NCBI RefSeq assembly: GCF_000278155.1
Contig: NZ_JH725094.1
Span: 251,765-315,764 of the forward strand
Origin: Bartonella doshiae NCTC 12862 = ATCC 700133
GTDB taxonomy: Bacteria; Pseudomonadota; Alphaproteobacteria; Rhizobiales; Rhizobiaceae
DNA: 64,000 bases
Direction of reading: 5' to 3'
Shown: piece after piece, positions 50,713-59,916 of the stretch
How positions within the stretch are numbered: the first letter of the stretch is position 1
Layout: each line of letters starts with the position of its first letter
The notes under the pieces: model-generated
The model's database searches: none
Told to the model about the DNA's origin: nothing
Seen by the model: the letters and a program-made list of their open reading frames with translations, nothing else
Position numbers and translations under genes: made by a program

Positions 50713-52971
50713 TTATGATTTATGATTCGCGGCTTGCACAATACTATCCTGCTTAATCCCATCCGCAGGAAATATCAAACGGATCATCGCGCCACGACCT
50801 TCATAAAAAACCTTCGGTGCGTCATGCAATTCCATATAACCACCATGATCTTCAATAACTTTTCGTACAATGGCCAATCCAAGCCCTGTCCCTTTTTCTC
50901 GTGTTGTTATGTAAGGCTCTAATAATTTGTGCCTTTGTTCTTTAGGAAGCCCTTTACCGTTATCAATAACATCCACAACCACATACCCTTCTTGACGATA
51001 AGAACGAACAAGAATATGGCCGTGAATACCTTCCTCTCGTACAACTGAATCAATAGACTCACTCGCATTTTTTATGACATTACACAAAGCCTGTACAATG
51101 AGACGATTATCAAATGCACCCATAAGTGGTACATTCCCTAAATCTTGCTCAAAATGAATATCATGTCGTGTAACTTCTATCAAGAAACATGCTTCTCGTA
51201 GCAATCCGCGTATATCTAAAATATCCATTTGCGGTTTAGGCATACGCGCAAAAGAAGAAAACTCATCAACCATACGCCCAATATCCCCAACTTGGCGAAT
51301 AATCGTATCAATACACCGCTCAAAAACTTCCCTATCCTGTGTAATCACTTTGTTGTAACGTTTACGAATACGTTCAGCTGATAACTGAATAGGTGTAAGT
51401 GGATTTTTAATTTCGTGTGCTATACGACGTGCAATATCGGCCCATGCCGATGAACGTTGTGCTTCAACAAGATCTGTAATATCGTCAATGGTTAAGACCC
51501 AAGATTGTCCCTGCCCATCATCCTCCTCCATCGTAATCTGCACATTACAAACACGTTCTTGTCCTGCAACCCTTAGGGTTACCTGCTCACGATGATTTTT
51601 GCGACCTGAGGAACATGCGAGCTGAAAAACCTGTCCAATTTCAGTACTCAACGATAAGAGACTCTGCCCAATAACTTCTTCAGAACGAATATCAAACATC
51701 GTCTCAATAGACCGATTGATAATTGTAATCTCGCCATTATCATTAATTCCAGCCACACCTGCTGTTACACCAGACAAAACGGCTTCAGAAAAACGCCGCC
51801 TCTCATCAATTTGATCACGAACCGCAATTAATTCATTACGTCGACTTTTTAATTCACTCACCATATAATTAAAAGTTTTTGATAATTGCCCAATATCTCC
51901 GTCCCTCGCGCGTACAGGTACAAAAACTTCCATATTTCCAGAAGCAACATTATCAGCTGCACCAATAAGAAGACGAATAGGACGCACCAACCGATCAGCA
52001 ACAGCAATACCAGCCCAAATGGCTGATAAGAATAAACTAAAAAAAAGGCATAGATAAAGCATACCAAATGCGATTTGCGTCAACAGACGATTTTCATTTA
52101 AATCACGATAACGGTCTGTATTGACTTCTGTCAAACGCAAAGCAGATAAAACATCTTTATCAACATCACGCACTAAATATAAAAATGTGTTGGGAATATT
52201 GGTAAATTTTAAAATAATACCAAAATAATCGTGAACTCCTGGTTGAAAAGAAAATGGTCTTGCACTGGTTGCACGCTCGATAAGATTGGATGGGGGGATA
52301 GGCAATGTCTCTTCATCACCAAAATCACTCGAGATAAAAACAGTTCCACTCGAACCTAACAAAAATGCACCACGCAGATTCCGTCCTACAGCGTGACGCG
52401 TCAACTGCATACGATATTCAGCTGGATTACGCTCTAAAAGCTTTTTGTTATCGAGTGCAAATGCCATAGCATAGGATAAATTCTTCATGTTTTGAAGCAT
52501 TTCATCTGCATAGGCATTGGCTAAATCAATAGAAGAACCTACAATTTGCCGTGTTGTCGTATCAAACCATCTATCAAGACCCAAATTAAGCGCAGGACCT
52601 GATACAAGAGCAACAGCAACAGCTGGCACTGTTGCAACAAGTGCAAAGAGCGAAATAAGACGCACATGAAGACGGGAACCAGCACGCCTTGATCGCCATG
52701 CATGAATGATGGGGATCATCTCATAAAAAACAATGATTACAAGACCTAATACCCAAACACTATTAATTCCTATAAGAATAAGAGTGACAGTTCTATTAGG
52801 AACAACAGGGGTTAACCCAATAAGAACAATAAATGAGACAGACGCTGTGAGTAGAGCCAATACAATGATTGTGATACCTAAAAAGATATACACCTTACTT
52901 AAGCGATACAAATCATCATTATAAGTATCTTGATCACTGTCTTGGTGGTTTATCACAGATGTTGTATTCAT
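50713..52971 (-). CDS. ntrY: Sensor histidine kinase NtrY
   Basis: NtrY is a membrane sensor kinase that phosphorylates NtrX. The protein has 752 residues. Three N-terminal hydrophobic segments lie in about residues 25-130. A periplasmic sensor region follows (about 135-300), then a further membrane segment, a HAMP linker, a PAS domain (about 395-500), the dimer domain with His519 in RRIAHEIKNPLTPIQL, and the ATPase domain with NVIKNASESI and GTGLGLAIVRKVIEDHGG. Brucella NtrY is reported as a redox sensor. The usual upstream ntrB-ntrC pair is absent here. Confidence 0.96.
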   Translation of the reverse strand: MNTTSVINHQDSDQDTYNDDLYRLSKVYIFLGITIIVLALLTASVSFIVLIGLTPVVPNRTVTLILIGINSVWVLGLVIIVFYEMIPIIHAWRSRRAGSRLHVRLISLFALVATVPAVAVALVSGPALNLGLDRWFDTTTRQIVGSSIDLANAYADEMLQNMKNLSYAMAFALDNKKLLERNPAEYRMQLTRHAVGRNLRGAFLLGSSGTVFISSDFGDEETLPIPPSNLIERATSARPFSFQPGVHDYFGIILKFTNIPNTFLYLVRDVDKDVLSALRLTEVNTDRYRDLNENRLLTQIAFGMLYLCLFFSLFLSAIWAGIAVADRLVRPIRLLIGAADNVASGNMEVFVPVRARDGDIGQLSKTFNYMVSELKSRRNELIAVRDQIDERRRFSEAVLSGVTAGVAGINDNGEITIINRSIETMFDIRSEEVIGQSLLSLSTEIGQVFQLACSSGRKNHREQVTLRVAGQERVCNVQITMEEDDGQGQSWVLTIDDITDLVEAQRSSAWADIARRIAHEIKNPLTPIQLSAERIRKRYNKVITQDREVFERCIDTIIRQVGDIGRMVDEFSSFARMPKPQMDILDIRGLLREACFLIEVTRHDIHFEQDLGNVPLMGAFDNRLIVQALCNVIKNASESIDSVVREEGIHGHILVRSYRQEGYVVVDVIDNGKGLPKEQRHKLLEPYITTREKGTGLGLAIVRKVIEDHGGYMELHDAPKVFYEGRGAMIRLIFPADGIKQDSIVQAANHKS

Positions 52972-53026
52972 GATTAACTTACATTACCTTATTCCGTTAT
53001 CTCCATATAACCTCTTGTGACAAAAA

Positions 53027-53138
53027 TTGACAATACCAATACCACGTTTAAAATGTAGCCAATCTAACAAAACATGAAGAAAGAACTTCTATATCTTTCA
53101 GAATACCTTTAACATTAAAGTACGTTCAGTAATACTTT
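53027..53138 (+). promoter_or_regulatory. rirA promoter and possible autoregulatory site
   Basis: TTGACA (53027-53032), a 16 bp spacer and TAAAAT (53049-53054) form a good sigma-70 promoter about 100 bp before rirA. Between it and the gene an inverted repeat (AAAGTA, 10 bp, TACTTT; 53117-53138) lies just before the ribosome-binding site GAGGAGG. An iron-responsive operator for RirA itself would be expected here, but the repeat is not a clear match to a published iro box. Confidence 0.4.
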
Positions 53139-53153
53139 TACAGAGGAGGAGAG

Positions 53154-53609
53154 ATGCGATTAACCAAACAAACAAATTATGCCCTCCGGATGCTCATGTA
53201 CTGTGCAGAAAATCAAGGATCTCTTAGTCGTATTCCAGAAATTGCCAAAGCATATGCCGTTTCCGAGTTTTTTTTATTTAAAATCCTTCAGCCGCTGGTT
53301 GAAGCAGGTTTTATACAAACAGTACGAGGACGCAATGGAGGAGTTAAATTAGCTAAACCCGCAGCAGAAATTTCAGTAGCTGACGTTGTGAAAGTAACGG
53401 AAGATAACTTTTCCATCGCAGAATGTTTTGATACGACAGAATCTAACTGCCCATTGGTTGGTTTTTGTAGCTTGAATATTACATTAAAAAAAGCATTAAA
53501 TGCTTTTTTTGATGTTTTATCCATGACATCTCTTGCTGATTTGCAGCAATCATCCTTTCAAAATCAATCAAAGATTGATAGCGATGAAATAATTAAGACA
53601 ATCAATTAA
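53154..53609 (+). CDS. rirA: Rhizobial iron regulator RirA (Rrf2 family)
   Basis: RirA is an iron-sulfur-cluster Rrf2 regulator that represses iron-uptake genes in Rhizobiales when iron is plentiful. The 151-residue protein begins MRLTKQTNYALRMLMYCAEN, followed by the winged-helix text SRIPEIAKAYAVSEFFLFK and VRGRNGGVKLAKPA. The three cluster cysteines are at positions 91, 99 and 105 (AECF, SNCPLVGFC), the same positions reported for rhizobial RirA. It starts at an ATG seven bases from GAGGAGG. It occupies the slot where dusB-ntrB-ntrC sit in relatives and precedes ispDF by 18 bp. Confidence 0.95.
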   Translation: MRLTKQTNYALRMLMYCAENQGSLSRIPEIAKAYAVSEFFLFKILQPLVEAGFIQTVRGRNGGVKLAKPAAEISVADVVKVTEDNFSIAECFDTTESNCPLVGFCSLNITLKKALNAFFDVLSMTSLADLQQSSFQNQSKIDSDEIIKTIN

Positions 53610-53627
53610 AATGAAAGGAAATGAAAC

Positions 53628-54821
53628 ATTTCTATTGCAGCAATAATATTAGCCGCTGGACGTGGTAAAAGAGCAAAATCTCCACAAAAAACTCCAAAAC
53701 AATACCGACTTTTAGGACAAGAGCCGGTCATTTGCCATACTGTGCGTTGTTTTTTGCAACATCCAGACATTACAAGAATCATCTTAGTTATTCATCCAGA
53801 TGACGATCAAATCTGTCAACAAGCCATTGCCGACTTTAAAAAACATCTTATCATTGTTGAAGGAGGCAACACACGTCAAATTTCCACCTTACATGGACTT
53901 CGTGCTTTGGAAAAATATAAACCAAAATATGTACATATCCATGATGGTGCACGCCCTTTTATCAAAAACGAACTCCTTGAACAAATCCATACCACTGTCA
54001 ACCATCAAGAAGGAGTTCTCCCCGTTCTCGCCATCTCTGATACCCTCAAACGTGTAAATGATACTCATCATGTTTTAGAAACAATTCCACGCACACATCT
54101 TTATAGTGCACAAACTCCACAATGTTTTCCCTTTGAATCCATCCTCAAAGCTCATGAAAAAGCAAAGCAAGCTTGCAAACAAGAATTTACCGACGATTCA
54201 GCAATTGCCGAATGGTTTGGGCTTCCTATGCGGACCATCCCTGGAGATCCTAACAATATAAAAATTACATGGCATGAAGATTTTTACACAGCACATCTCT
54301 ATCTCCAGAAAAAAATGCAAATGTTCCCTGATATTCGTACCGGCAATGGTTATGATGTTCATTCTTTCGAAGAAGGAACTTCTCTTACATTATGTGGAAT
54401 AAAAATTCCTTTTCATAAAAAATTAAACGGACACTCCGATGCTGATGTTGCTCTTCATGCACTCACAGATGCCCTTCTTGCTACGCGAGGTGCAGGAGAT
54501 ATTGGTACACATTTTCCTCCCTCTGATCCTAAATGGAAAAATATATCATCAGAAATTTTTCTCCGTCACGCCATTGATATTATTAAACAAGCAAATGGAC
54601 GTATTGCCAATGTTGATATTACACTAATCGCTGAAAACCCTAAAATCAGCCCCTACCGTCATATAATGACAGAAAATCTTATGAAGATACTCACAATTTC
54701 ATCAGATCGTATCTCACTTAAAGCGACAACAAATGAAAAACTTGGATTTATTGGTCGTGAAGAAGGTATTGCAGCTCTTGCAACTGCTACAGTTCTTTAT
54801 CCAGGAGAAATTCCCAAATGA
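53628..54821 (+). CDS. ispDF: Bifunctional IspD/IspF enzyme of the MEP isoprenoid pathway
   Basis: The fused enzyme carries 2-C-methylerythritol 4-phosphate cytidylyltransferase (IspD) and 2,4-cyclodiphosphate synthase (IspF). The IspD half (about 1-230) has the CTP loop ILAAGRGKRAKSPQKTPK at its very N-terminus, then HDGARPF and TDDSAIAEWFG. The IspF half (about 235-397) has GNGYDVHSF, GHSDADVALHAL and ENPKISPYR. In this frame no ATG, GTG or TTG precedes the CTP loop; a TGA lies just upstream and the first usable codon is ATT 53628, eight bases from AAAGGA. One extra A relative to an ATGAAC start would also explain this. Confidence 0.88.
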   Translation: MSIAAIILAAGRGKRAKSPQKTPKQYRLLGQEPVICHTVRCFLQHPDITRIILVIHPDDDQICQQAIADFKKHLIIVEGGNTRQISTLHGLRALEKYKPKYVHIHDGARPFIKNELLEQIHTTVNHQEGVLPVLAISDTLKRVNDTHHVLETIPRTHLYSAQTPQCFPFESILKAHEKAKQACKQEFTDDSAIAEWFGLPMRTIPGDPNNIKITWHEDFYTAHLYLQKKMQMFPDIRTGNGYDVHSFEEGTSLTLCGIKIPFHKKLNGHSDADVALHALTDALLATRGAGDIGTHFPPSDPKWKNISSEIFLRHAIDIIKQANGRIANVDITLIAENPKISPYRHIMTENLMKILTISSDRISLKATTNEKLGFIGREEGIAALATATVLYPGEIPK

Positions 54822-55306
54822 TATATTCTTGTGAAGAAAAAGCATATGCAGTTCTTAACGCTTGCCGCCAAAAAGGTGTCCTCTTAACAACTGTCGAATC
54901 TTGTACAGGGGGCCTTATTGCTGCAAATCTCACAAATATTGCAGGCTCGTCAGATGTGCTCGATTGTGGATTCATTGTTTATTCAAACGAATCTAAAACA
55001 CGTCTTGTTGGCGTATGCGCTGAACTTATAAAATCGTATGGTGCTGTTTCAAAAGAAGTTGCCCTTGCCATGGCTGAGGGTGGTTTAAAACACTCACGTG
55101 CTGACATTGCAGTGTCTGTAACAGGAATTGCAGGACCAGGAGGTGCGTGTCCTCATAAGCCTGTGGGACTTGTACATTTCGTAATTGCTTACAAAAACCA
55201 TCAACCCCTCCATACAGAAATGCATTTCGGGAATATTGATCGAAATGCTATTCGCTATGCAACCGTCGAAAATGCTTTGCAAATGATTTTGAATTCTCTC
55301 AAGTAA
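54818..55306 (+). CDS. pncC: Nicotinamide-nucleotide amidase PncC (CinA C-terminal family)
   Basis: PncC deamidates NMN to nicotinate mononucleotide in pyridine nucleotide salvage. The protein has 162 residues and is the stand-alone amidase without the CinA N-terminal domain. Conserved text: TVESCTGGLIAANLTNIAGSS near residue 25, then GFIVYSNESKTRLVGV, and SVTGIAGPGG near residue 98, which forms the active site. Its ATG overlaps the ispDF stop (ATGA), so translation is coupled. ispDF-pncC order is conserved in Rhizobiales. Sometimes this family is named cinA or ygaD. Confidence 0.9.
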   Translation: MIYSCEEKAYAVLNACRQKGVLLTTVESCTGGLIAANLTNIAGSSDVLDCGFIVYSNESKTRLVGVCAELIKSYGAVSKEVALAMAEGGLKHSRADIAVSVTGIAGPGGACPHKPVGLVHFVIAYKNHQPLHTEMHFGNIDRNAIRYATVENALQMILNSLK

Positions 55307-55380
55307 CATTTTCCACATATAATTGATCAAACACAGTCCAAAATACACAAAACTACTTATGTAAAAAACAATAGAAAGAA

Positions 55381-55842
55381 TTATGCTACTGGGAAACCAT
55401 AAACTTGATGGGCACGCATCTCAAAAGCATTGGTAAACTTATGAAAAGCAACATCAAACATTGAACCCATCACTAGCCCAAGCATTTTACTTTTAAATTC
55501 ATAATCAATAAAAAACTCTATGTTACATTTATTTGTATTTTCAATGTGACTAAATTTCCAGCGATTTTCAAGATATTTAAATGGACCATCAATATATGTA
55601 ACCTCTATAAGGTTTTCCTTCGGATGAAGAAATACTTGAGTTGTAAAAGTTTCCCGGATCACTTTATAACCAACGGTCATGTCAGCGAGAAGCAATGTCT
55701 TTGCCTCATACTCCTTCCGAGAACGCACAATTAAAGCTTCACACATTGGTAAAAATTCGGGATAGCGTTCAATATCCGCGACAAGATCAAACATCTCACG
55801 AACACTATGAGAAATCTGCCGCTGTGTTGTAAAAGTTGGCAT
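55381..55842 (-). CDS. Coenzyme Q-binding protein Coq10 / RatA-like START-fold protein
   Basis: The 153-residue protein belongs to the Coq10/RatA family, a START-like fold that binds ubiquinone and supports respiration in alphaproteobacteria. Typical text: VREMFDLVADIERYPEFLPMC at the N-terminus, then FTTQVFLHPKENLIEVTYIDGPF and the LENRWKF segment. E. coli RatA was described as a ribosome toxin, but in this group a quinone-chaperone role is the more likely one. It starts 2 bp after the lipA stop and is probably co-transcribed with it. Confidence 0.88.
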   Translation of the reverse strand: MPTFTTQRQISHSVREMFDLVADIERYPEFLPMCEALIVRSRKEYEAKTLLLADMTVGYKVIRETFTTQVFLHPKENLIEVTYIDGPFKYLENRWKFSHIENTNKCNIEFFIDYEFKSKMLGLVMGSMFDVAFHKFTNAFEMRAHQVYGFPVA

Positions 55843-55844
55843 AG

Positions 55845-56807
55845 CTATCTCTGTAAAGCAAATTTTTCATCACGTGCCTTTTGCAAAATTGCAAAATCAT
55901 CCCCTGCATGATGAGAAGAACGAGTCAGAGGATTGGAAGCCATATGCAAAAAACCCTTCACTTTACCAATTTTAGCAAAAGACTCAAATTCCTCAGGGGA
56001 AACAAAACGAATAACCGGATGATGCTTTCGTGTAGGCTGTAAATATTGCCCAATTGTCATAAAATCAACATCAGCAGAGCGTAAATCATCCATCAATTGA
56101 AGAATTTCATTTCGCTCCTCCCCAAACCCAACCATAATACCTGATTTTGTAAAGATTGTTGGGTCAAGTTCTTTAACGCGTTGTAACAACCGAACTGAAT
56201 GAAAATAGCGGGCTCCTGGACGAACCTTTAAATATTTAGAGGGAACTGTTTCCAAATTATGGTTAAAAACATCAGGCTTAGCAGCGACAACGATTTCTAA
56301 CGCGCCATCCTTATGACGAAAATCAGGTGTAAGAACTTCAATTGTCGTTTTAGGCGCTTTTCGACGAATAGCATAAATAACCTTTGCAAAATGCTGTGCG
56401 CCACCATCTGCAAGATCATCGCGATCAACAGATGTAATCACAACATGTTTTAATTCCATCTGTGCAACAGCATCTGCTACACGTTCTGGCTCATTCTCAT
56501 CAACTGCAAGCGGAATACCTGTTGCCACGTTGCAAAAAGCACAAGCCCGTGTACATATCTCACCTAAAATCATGAAACTAGCATGCTTCTGGCTCCAACA
56601 TTCACCAACATTTGGGCACCCAGCTTCTTCACAAACAGTTACCAATTTATTGGCACGCACAATTCCATGCGTTTCTTTATATATTTGTGATGTTGGCGCT
56701 TTTACACGAATCCAATCCGGTTTTTTCTGAATGCTTGTATCTGGACGATGCGCCTTCTCAGGATGACGCAGACGTCTGTTCGTAACTTTATCAACAACCG
56801 TAACCAT
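55845..56807 (-). CDS. lipA: Lipoyl synthase
   Basis: LipA inserts two sulfur atoms into octanoyl groups on lipoyl domains, using two [4Fe-4S] clusters and SAM. The protein has 320 residues. The auxiliary cluster ligands are Cys59, Cys64 and Cys70 ([12 protein letters not shown]); the radical-SAM ligands are Cys85, Cys89 and Cys92 (CTRACAFC). The C-terminal RSSHHAGD holds the serine ligand. It follows lpdA and the pdh genes, whose E2, E1-beta and other lipoyl domains are its substrates. Confidence 0.98.
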   Translation of the reverse strand: MVTVVDKVTNRRLRHPEKAHRPDTSIQKKPDWIRVKAPTSQIYKETHGIVRANKLVTVCEEAGCPNVGECWSQKHASFMILGEICTRACAFCNVATGIPLAVDENEPERVADAVAQMELKHVVITSVDRDDLADGGAQHFAKVIYAIRRKAPKTTIEVLTPDFRHKDGALEIVVAAKPDVFNHNLETVPSKYLKVRPGARYFHSVRLLQRVKELDPTIFTKSGIMVGFGEERNEILQLMDDLRSADVDFMTIGQYLQPTRKHHPVIRFVSPEEFESFAKIGKVKGFLHMASNPLTRSSHHAGDDFAILQKARDEKFALQR

Positions 56808-56883
56808 TTAAGCCTCTGCCTTTTTAATAATGGAACGCCGATGAAAAATCACAAAATACAAGATTTTTCATACAATCCAGCTA

Positions 56884-58344
56884 TCAAGCATTTAGAACTT
56901 GACCATAAGCATCCAATACACTTTCTTTCATCATTTCCGACAATGTTGGATGTGGAAAGACGGTATGCATCAATTCTTCCTCAGTTGTTTCAAGATTCAT
57001 AGCAATAACAAAACCTTGAATCAGTTCTGTTACTTCTACTCCTACCATATGTGCACCAAGAAGCTGTCCTGTTTTTTTATCAAAAATCGTTTTCACTAAT
57101 CCTTGATCTTCCCCTAAAGCAATTGCTTTACCATTAGCGGAAAAGGAATAACGACCAATACGTATATCATAGCCAGCTTCTTTCGCTGCTGCTTCTGAAA
57201 GTCCTACAGAGGCAACCTGTGGTGTACAATATATACACCCTGGAATTTTTCTTTTATCAAGCGGATGGGCACTCTTTAAACCTGCAAGATGCTCAATACA
57301 TATCACACCTTCTTCTTCTGCTTTATGTGCTAACATAGGAGGACCTGCTACATCACCAATAGCATAAATGCCTTCCACCCCCGTACAACTCCATTCATCA
57401 GTTACAATACACCCGCGATCGGTTTTTATACCTAATGCTTCCAATCCAAGATTTTCAATATTACCCTGAACCCCAACGGCTGAAATAAGCCTATTAGCTG
57501 TGATTGTTTCTGTCTTACCATTCACATCAATATGCGCGGTGAGAGAATCAGAAGCTTTTTCAACCTTTGTTACTTTTGCTTGCGTGAGAATTCGTATACC
57601 TCTTTTCTCTAACTGCTTACGAGCAAATGTTGAAATTTCAACATCTTCAGCTGGCATAATATGAGGCATCATTTCAACAACAGTTACCGTCGCCCCCATA
57701 TCATGATAAAAAGAGGCAAATTCAATACCAATTGCCCCTGATCCTATTACCAAAAGCGATTTCGGTATTGTGTGAGGAATCATCGCTTCAAAATAAGTCC
57801 AAATAAGCTCTCCATCTGGCTCAATACCAGAAAGAGCACGAGGACGTGCACCCGTTGCAATAATGACATGCTTTGCTTGATAGCTCCCCTCTCCTAATGT
57901 TCCTTTGGGGACTGGATTTTGTGGTTGCATAATTGGTTTAGATGATGCAGAAACCATAATTTCTGCAAGCAGATCTCCCTTCGCTTGCTTAGTGAGTTTT
58001 GCTTCGCCCCAAATTATATCAATCTTGTTTTTTTTCATCAAAAAACCAACACCAGCATTTAAACGTGCTGAAACTCCACGCGAACGTGCCACAACATCTT
58101 TGATATTTGCTTCAATTGAACCGTTAAGCTTTAGACCATAATCTTTCGCATGTTCAGCAAAATGCTTCATTTCTGCTGAACGTAAAAGTGCCTTTGTGGG
58201 GATGCAACCCCAATTTAAGCAAATTCCACCTAAATGCTCACGTTCAACAATCGCAGTCTTGAAACCGCACTGCGCCGCCCGAATCGCAGTTACATATCCG
58301 CCAGGACCAGAGCCAATTACAATTACATCATAACGATTTGCCAC
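56884..58344 (-). CDS. lpdA: Dihydrolipoyl dehydrogenase (E3)
   Basis: LpdA reoxidises dihydrolipoamide and passes electrons to NAD. I prefer the GTG at 58344 (486 residues), which lies seven bases from GGAGG; the ATG at 58350 is directly against that site. FAD motif: DVIVIGSGPGGYVTAIRAA. The redox-active disulfide is in GGICLNWGCIPTKAL. The NAD motif is LLVIGSGAIGIEFA near residue 190, and the C-terminal active His is in HTVFPHPTLSEMM. It lies 3' of pdhC with a 224 bp gap, so it may have its own promoter. Confidence 0.97.
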   Translation of the reverse strand: MANRYDVIVIGSGPGGYVTAIRAAQCGFKTAIVEREHLGGICLNWGCIPTKALLRSAEMKHFAEHAKDYGLKLNGSIEANIKDVVARSRGVSARLNAGVGFLMKKNKIDIIWGEAKLTKQAKGDLLAEIMVSASSKPIMQPQNPVPKGTLGEGSYQAKHVIIATGARPRALSGIEPDGELIWTYFEAMIPHTIPKSLLVIGSGAIGIEFASFYHDMGATVTVVEMMPHIMPAEDVEISTFARKQLEKRGIRILTQAKVTKVEKASDSLTAHIDVNGKTETITANRLISAVGVQGNIENLGLEALGIKTDRGCIVTDEWSCTGVEGIYAIGDVAGPPMLAHKAEEEGVICIEHLAGLKSAHPLDKRKIPGCIYCTPQVASVGLSEAAAKEAGYDIRIGRYSFSANGKAIALGEDQGLVKTIFDKKTGQLLGAHMVGVEVTELIQGFVIAMNLETTEEELMHTVFPHPTLSEMMKESVLDAYGQVLNA

Positions 58345-58568
58345 ACTCATTCCTCCATGGATACATACAAAACAAATATACACTTTTTAAACTAAAAATT
58401 AAAAACCAACACGATAGAATTTTCTTGCGTTTTTCATTCCAAATTCTCTCTATAGCTTGGATCAAACTAGGAAAAACGGCAAAACCACCATTTAAACTTT
58501 CCTAATCTGTTTTTATCCTTTAACATACCACATTCGCACATAATTTATGTGAAGCACATTTAAACAAC

Positions 58569-59903
58569 TCAAATGAGCATTGCCAGTGGATTTTCAATCA
58601 TCTTTTTAAAGGTTCGCGCAAGCTCTGCTGCTAACGCACCATCAACAGCACGGTGATCAGCAGAAAGTGTGACCGACATCACTGTCGCAATCCCTAATGC
58701 ACCATTTTTAACAACTGCACGCTGTTCACCTGCACCAATCGCAAAAATCGTCGCATGCGGTGGATTAAGAATAGCAGAAAAACTTTTCACACCATACATT
58801 CCCATATTTGATACAGCTGTTGTCCCCCCCTGATATTCTTCCATTTTTAATTTGCGTTCACGTGCACGCTTTGCAAAATCTTTCATTTCATTGGAGATCA
58901 TTGACAAAGATTTTTCCTCCGCATGGCGAATAATTGGTGTAATTAATCCATTCGCAACAGAGACAGCAACACCAACATCACAGTGTTTGTGACGGAGTAT
59001 TCCACCTTTAAGCCAAGATACATTGGCATCGGGAACAGCCTTTAAGGAAAGTGCTACAGCTTTAATAACCATATCATTAACGGAAATCTTATAAGTAGGC
59101 TTCGATCCTTCTTGCATCTTAACCATTGGAGCAGCAGCATTCAATTGTGTACGCAGCTCTAATAACGCGTCGAGTTCACACTCCACTGTCACATAGAAAT
59201 GTGGTACTGTTTGCTTTGATTCTACCAAACGTTTGGCAATTGTTTTACGCATATTATCATGGGGTGCAAATGTGTATTCATCCTCTTTGAAGAGTTTTAG
59301 TATCTGTTCGTCAGAAATACCTAAGGCTACCGGCTGTATATTTTGTGATGAATATGAATCCTCAAAAACACCGCCACTCATGACTTTTTCTACATCACGC
59401 TTGATAATACGCCCCTGTGGACCACTGCCCGAAACAAGTGATAAATCGATCCCCGCCTGAGCTGCTAACCGCCGCGCCAAAGGAGAAGCAAAAAGACGTA
59501 TATTCTTTTTATCTTGCTGTATTGATTGCTGAACTGGCGATAAATGAGATATTTGCATCATTTTTGTGTCTGTCTGTTTGACACTCTGTAATTCTTTTTC
59601 TTTGATTGCAAAAGAGGAAGAACCTTCTTCTGCAACCTTTGCAGCTTCAGCTAAATCTTCACCTTCTTCTGCTAAAACAACGATTAAAGAATTCACTTTA
59701 ACACCCTGCGTTCCAGCAGGAATAACAATTTTAGCGACTGTTCCTTCATCAACAGCCTCGACTTCCATTGTTGCCTTATCCGTCTCAATTTCAGCAATAA
59801 TATCACCAGAGGAAACCTTATCCCCTTCCTTGATATTCCATTTGGATAAATTTCCTTCTTCCATTGTAGGAGAAAGCGCAGGCATTGTAATCTTAATAGG
59901 CAT
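58569..59903 (-). CDS. pdhC: Dihydrolipoamide acetyltransferase E2 of pyruvate dehydrogenase
   Basis: E2 moves the acetyl group from the lipoyl arm to CoA and forms the core of the pyruvate dehydrogenase complex. The protein has 444 residues: one lipoyl domain (lysine in [17 protein letters not shown]), a linker, a peripheral-subunit-binding domain (FASPLARRLAAQAGIDLS, near residue 137), and the catalytic domain ending with SADHRAVDGALAAEL, which holds the active His. It starts 13 bp after pdhB, so E1-alpha, E1-beta and E2 form one operon. Confidence 0.97.
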   Translation of the reverse strand: MPIKITMPALSPTMEEGNLSKWNIKEGDKVSSGDIIAEIETDKATMEVEAVDEGTVAKIVIPAGTQGVKVNSLIVVLAEEGEDLAEAAKVAEEGSSSFAIKEKELQSVKQTDTKMMQISHLSPVQQSIQQDKKNIRLFASPLARRLAAQAGIDLSLVSGSGPQGRIIKRDVEKVMSGGVFEDSYSSQNIQPVALGISDEQILKLFKEDEYTFAPHDNMRKTIAKRLVESKQTVPHFYVTVECELDALLELRTQLNAAAPMVKMQEGSKPTYKISVNDMVIKAVALSLKAVPDANVSWLKGGILRHKHCDVGVAVSVANGLITPIIRHAEEKSLSMISNEMKDFAKRARERKLKMEEYQGGTTAVSNMGMYGVKSFSAILNPPHATIFAIGAGEQRAVVKNGALGIATVMSVTLSADHRAVDGALAAELARTFKKMIENPLAMLI

Positions 59904-59916
59904 AGTGATTCCTCCG

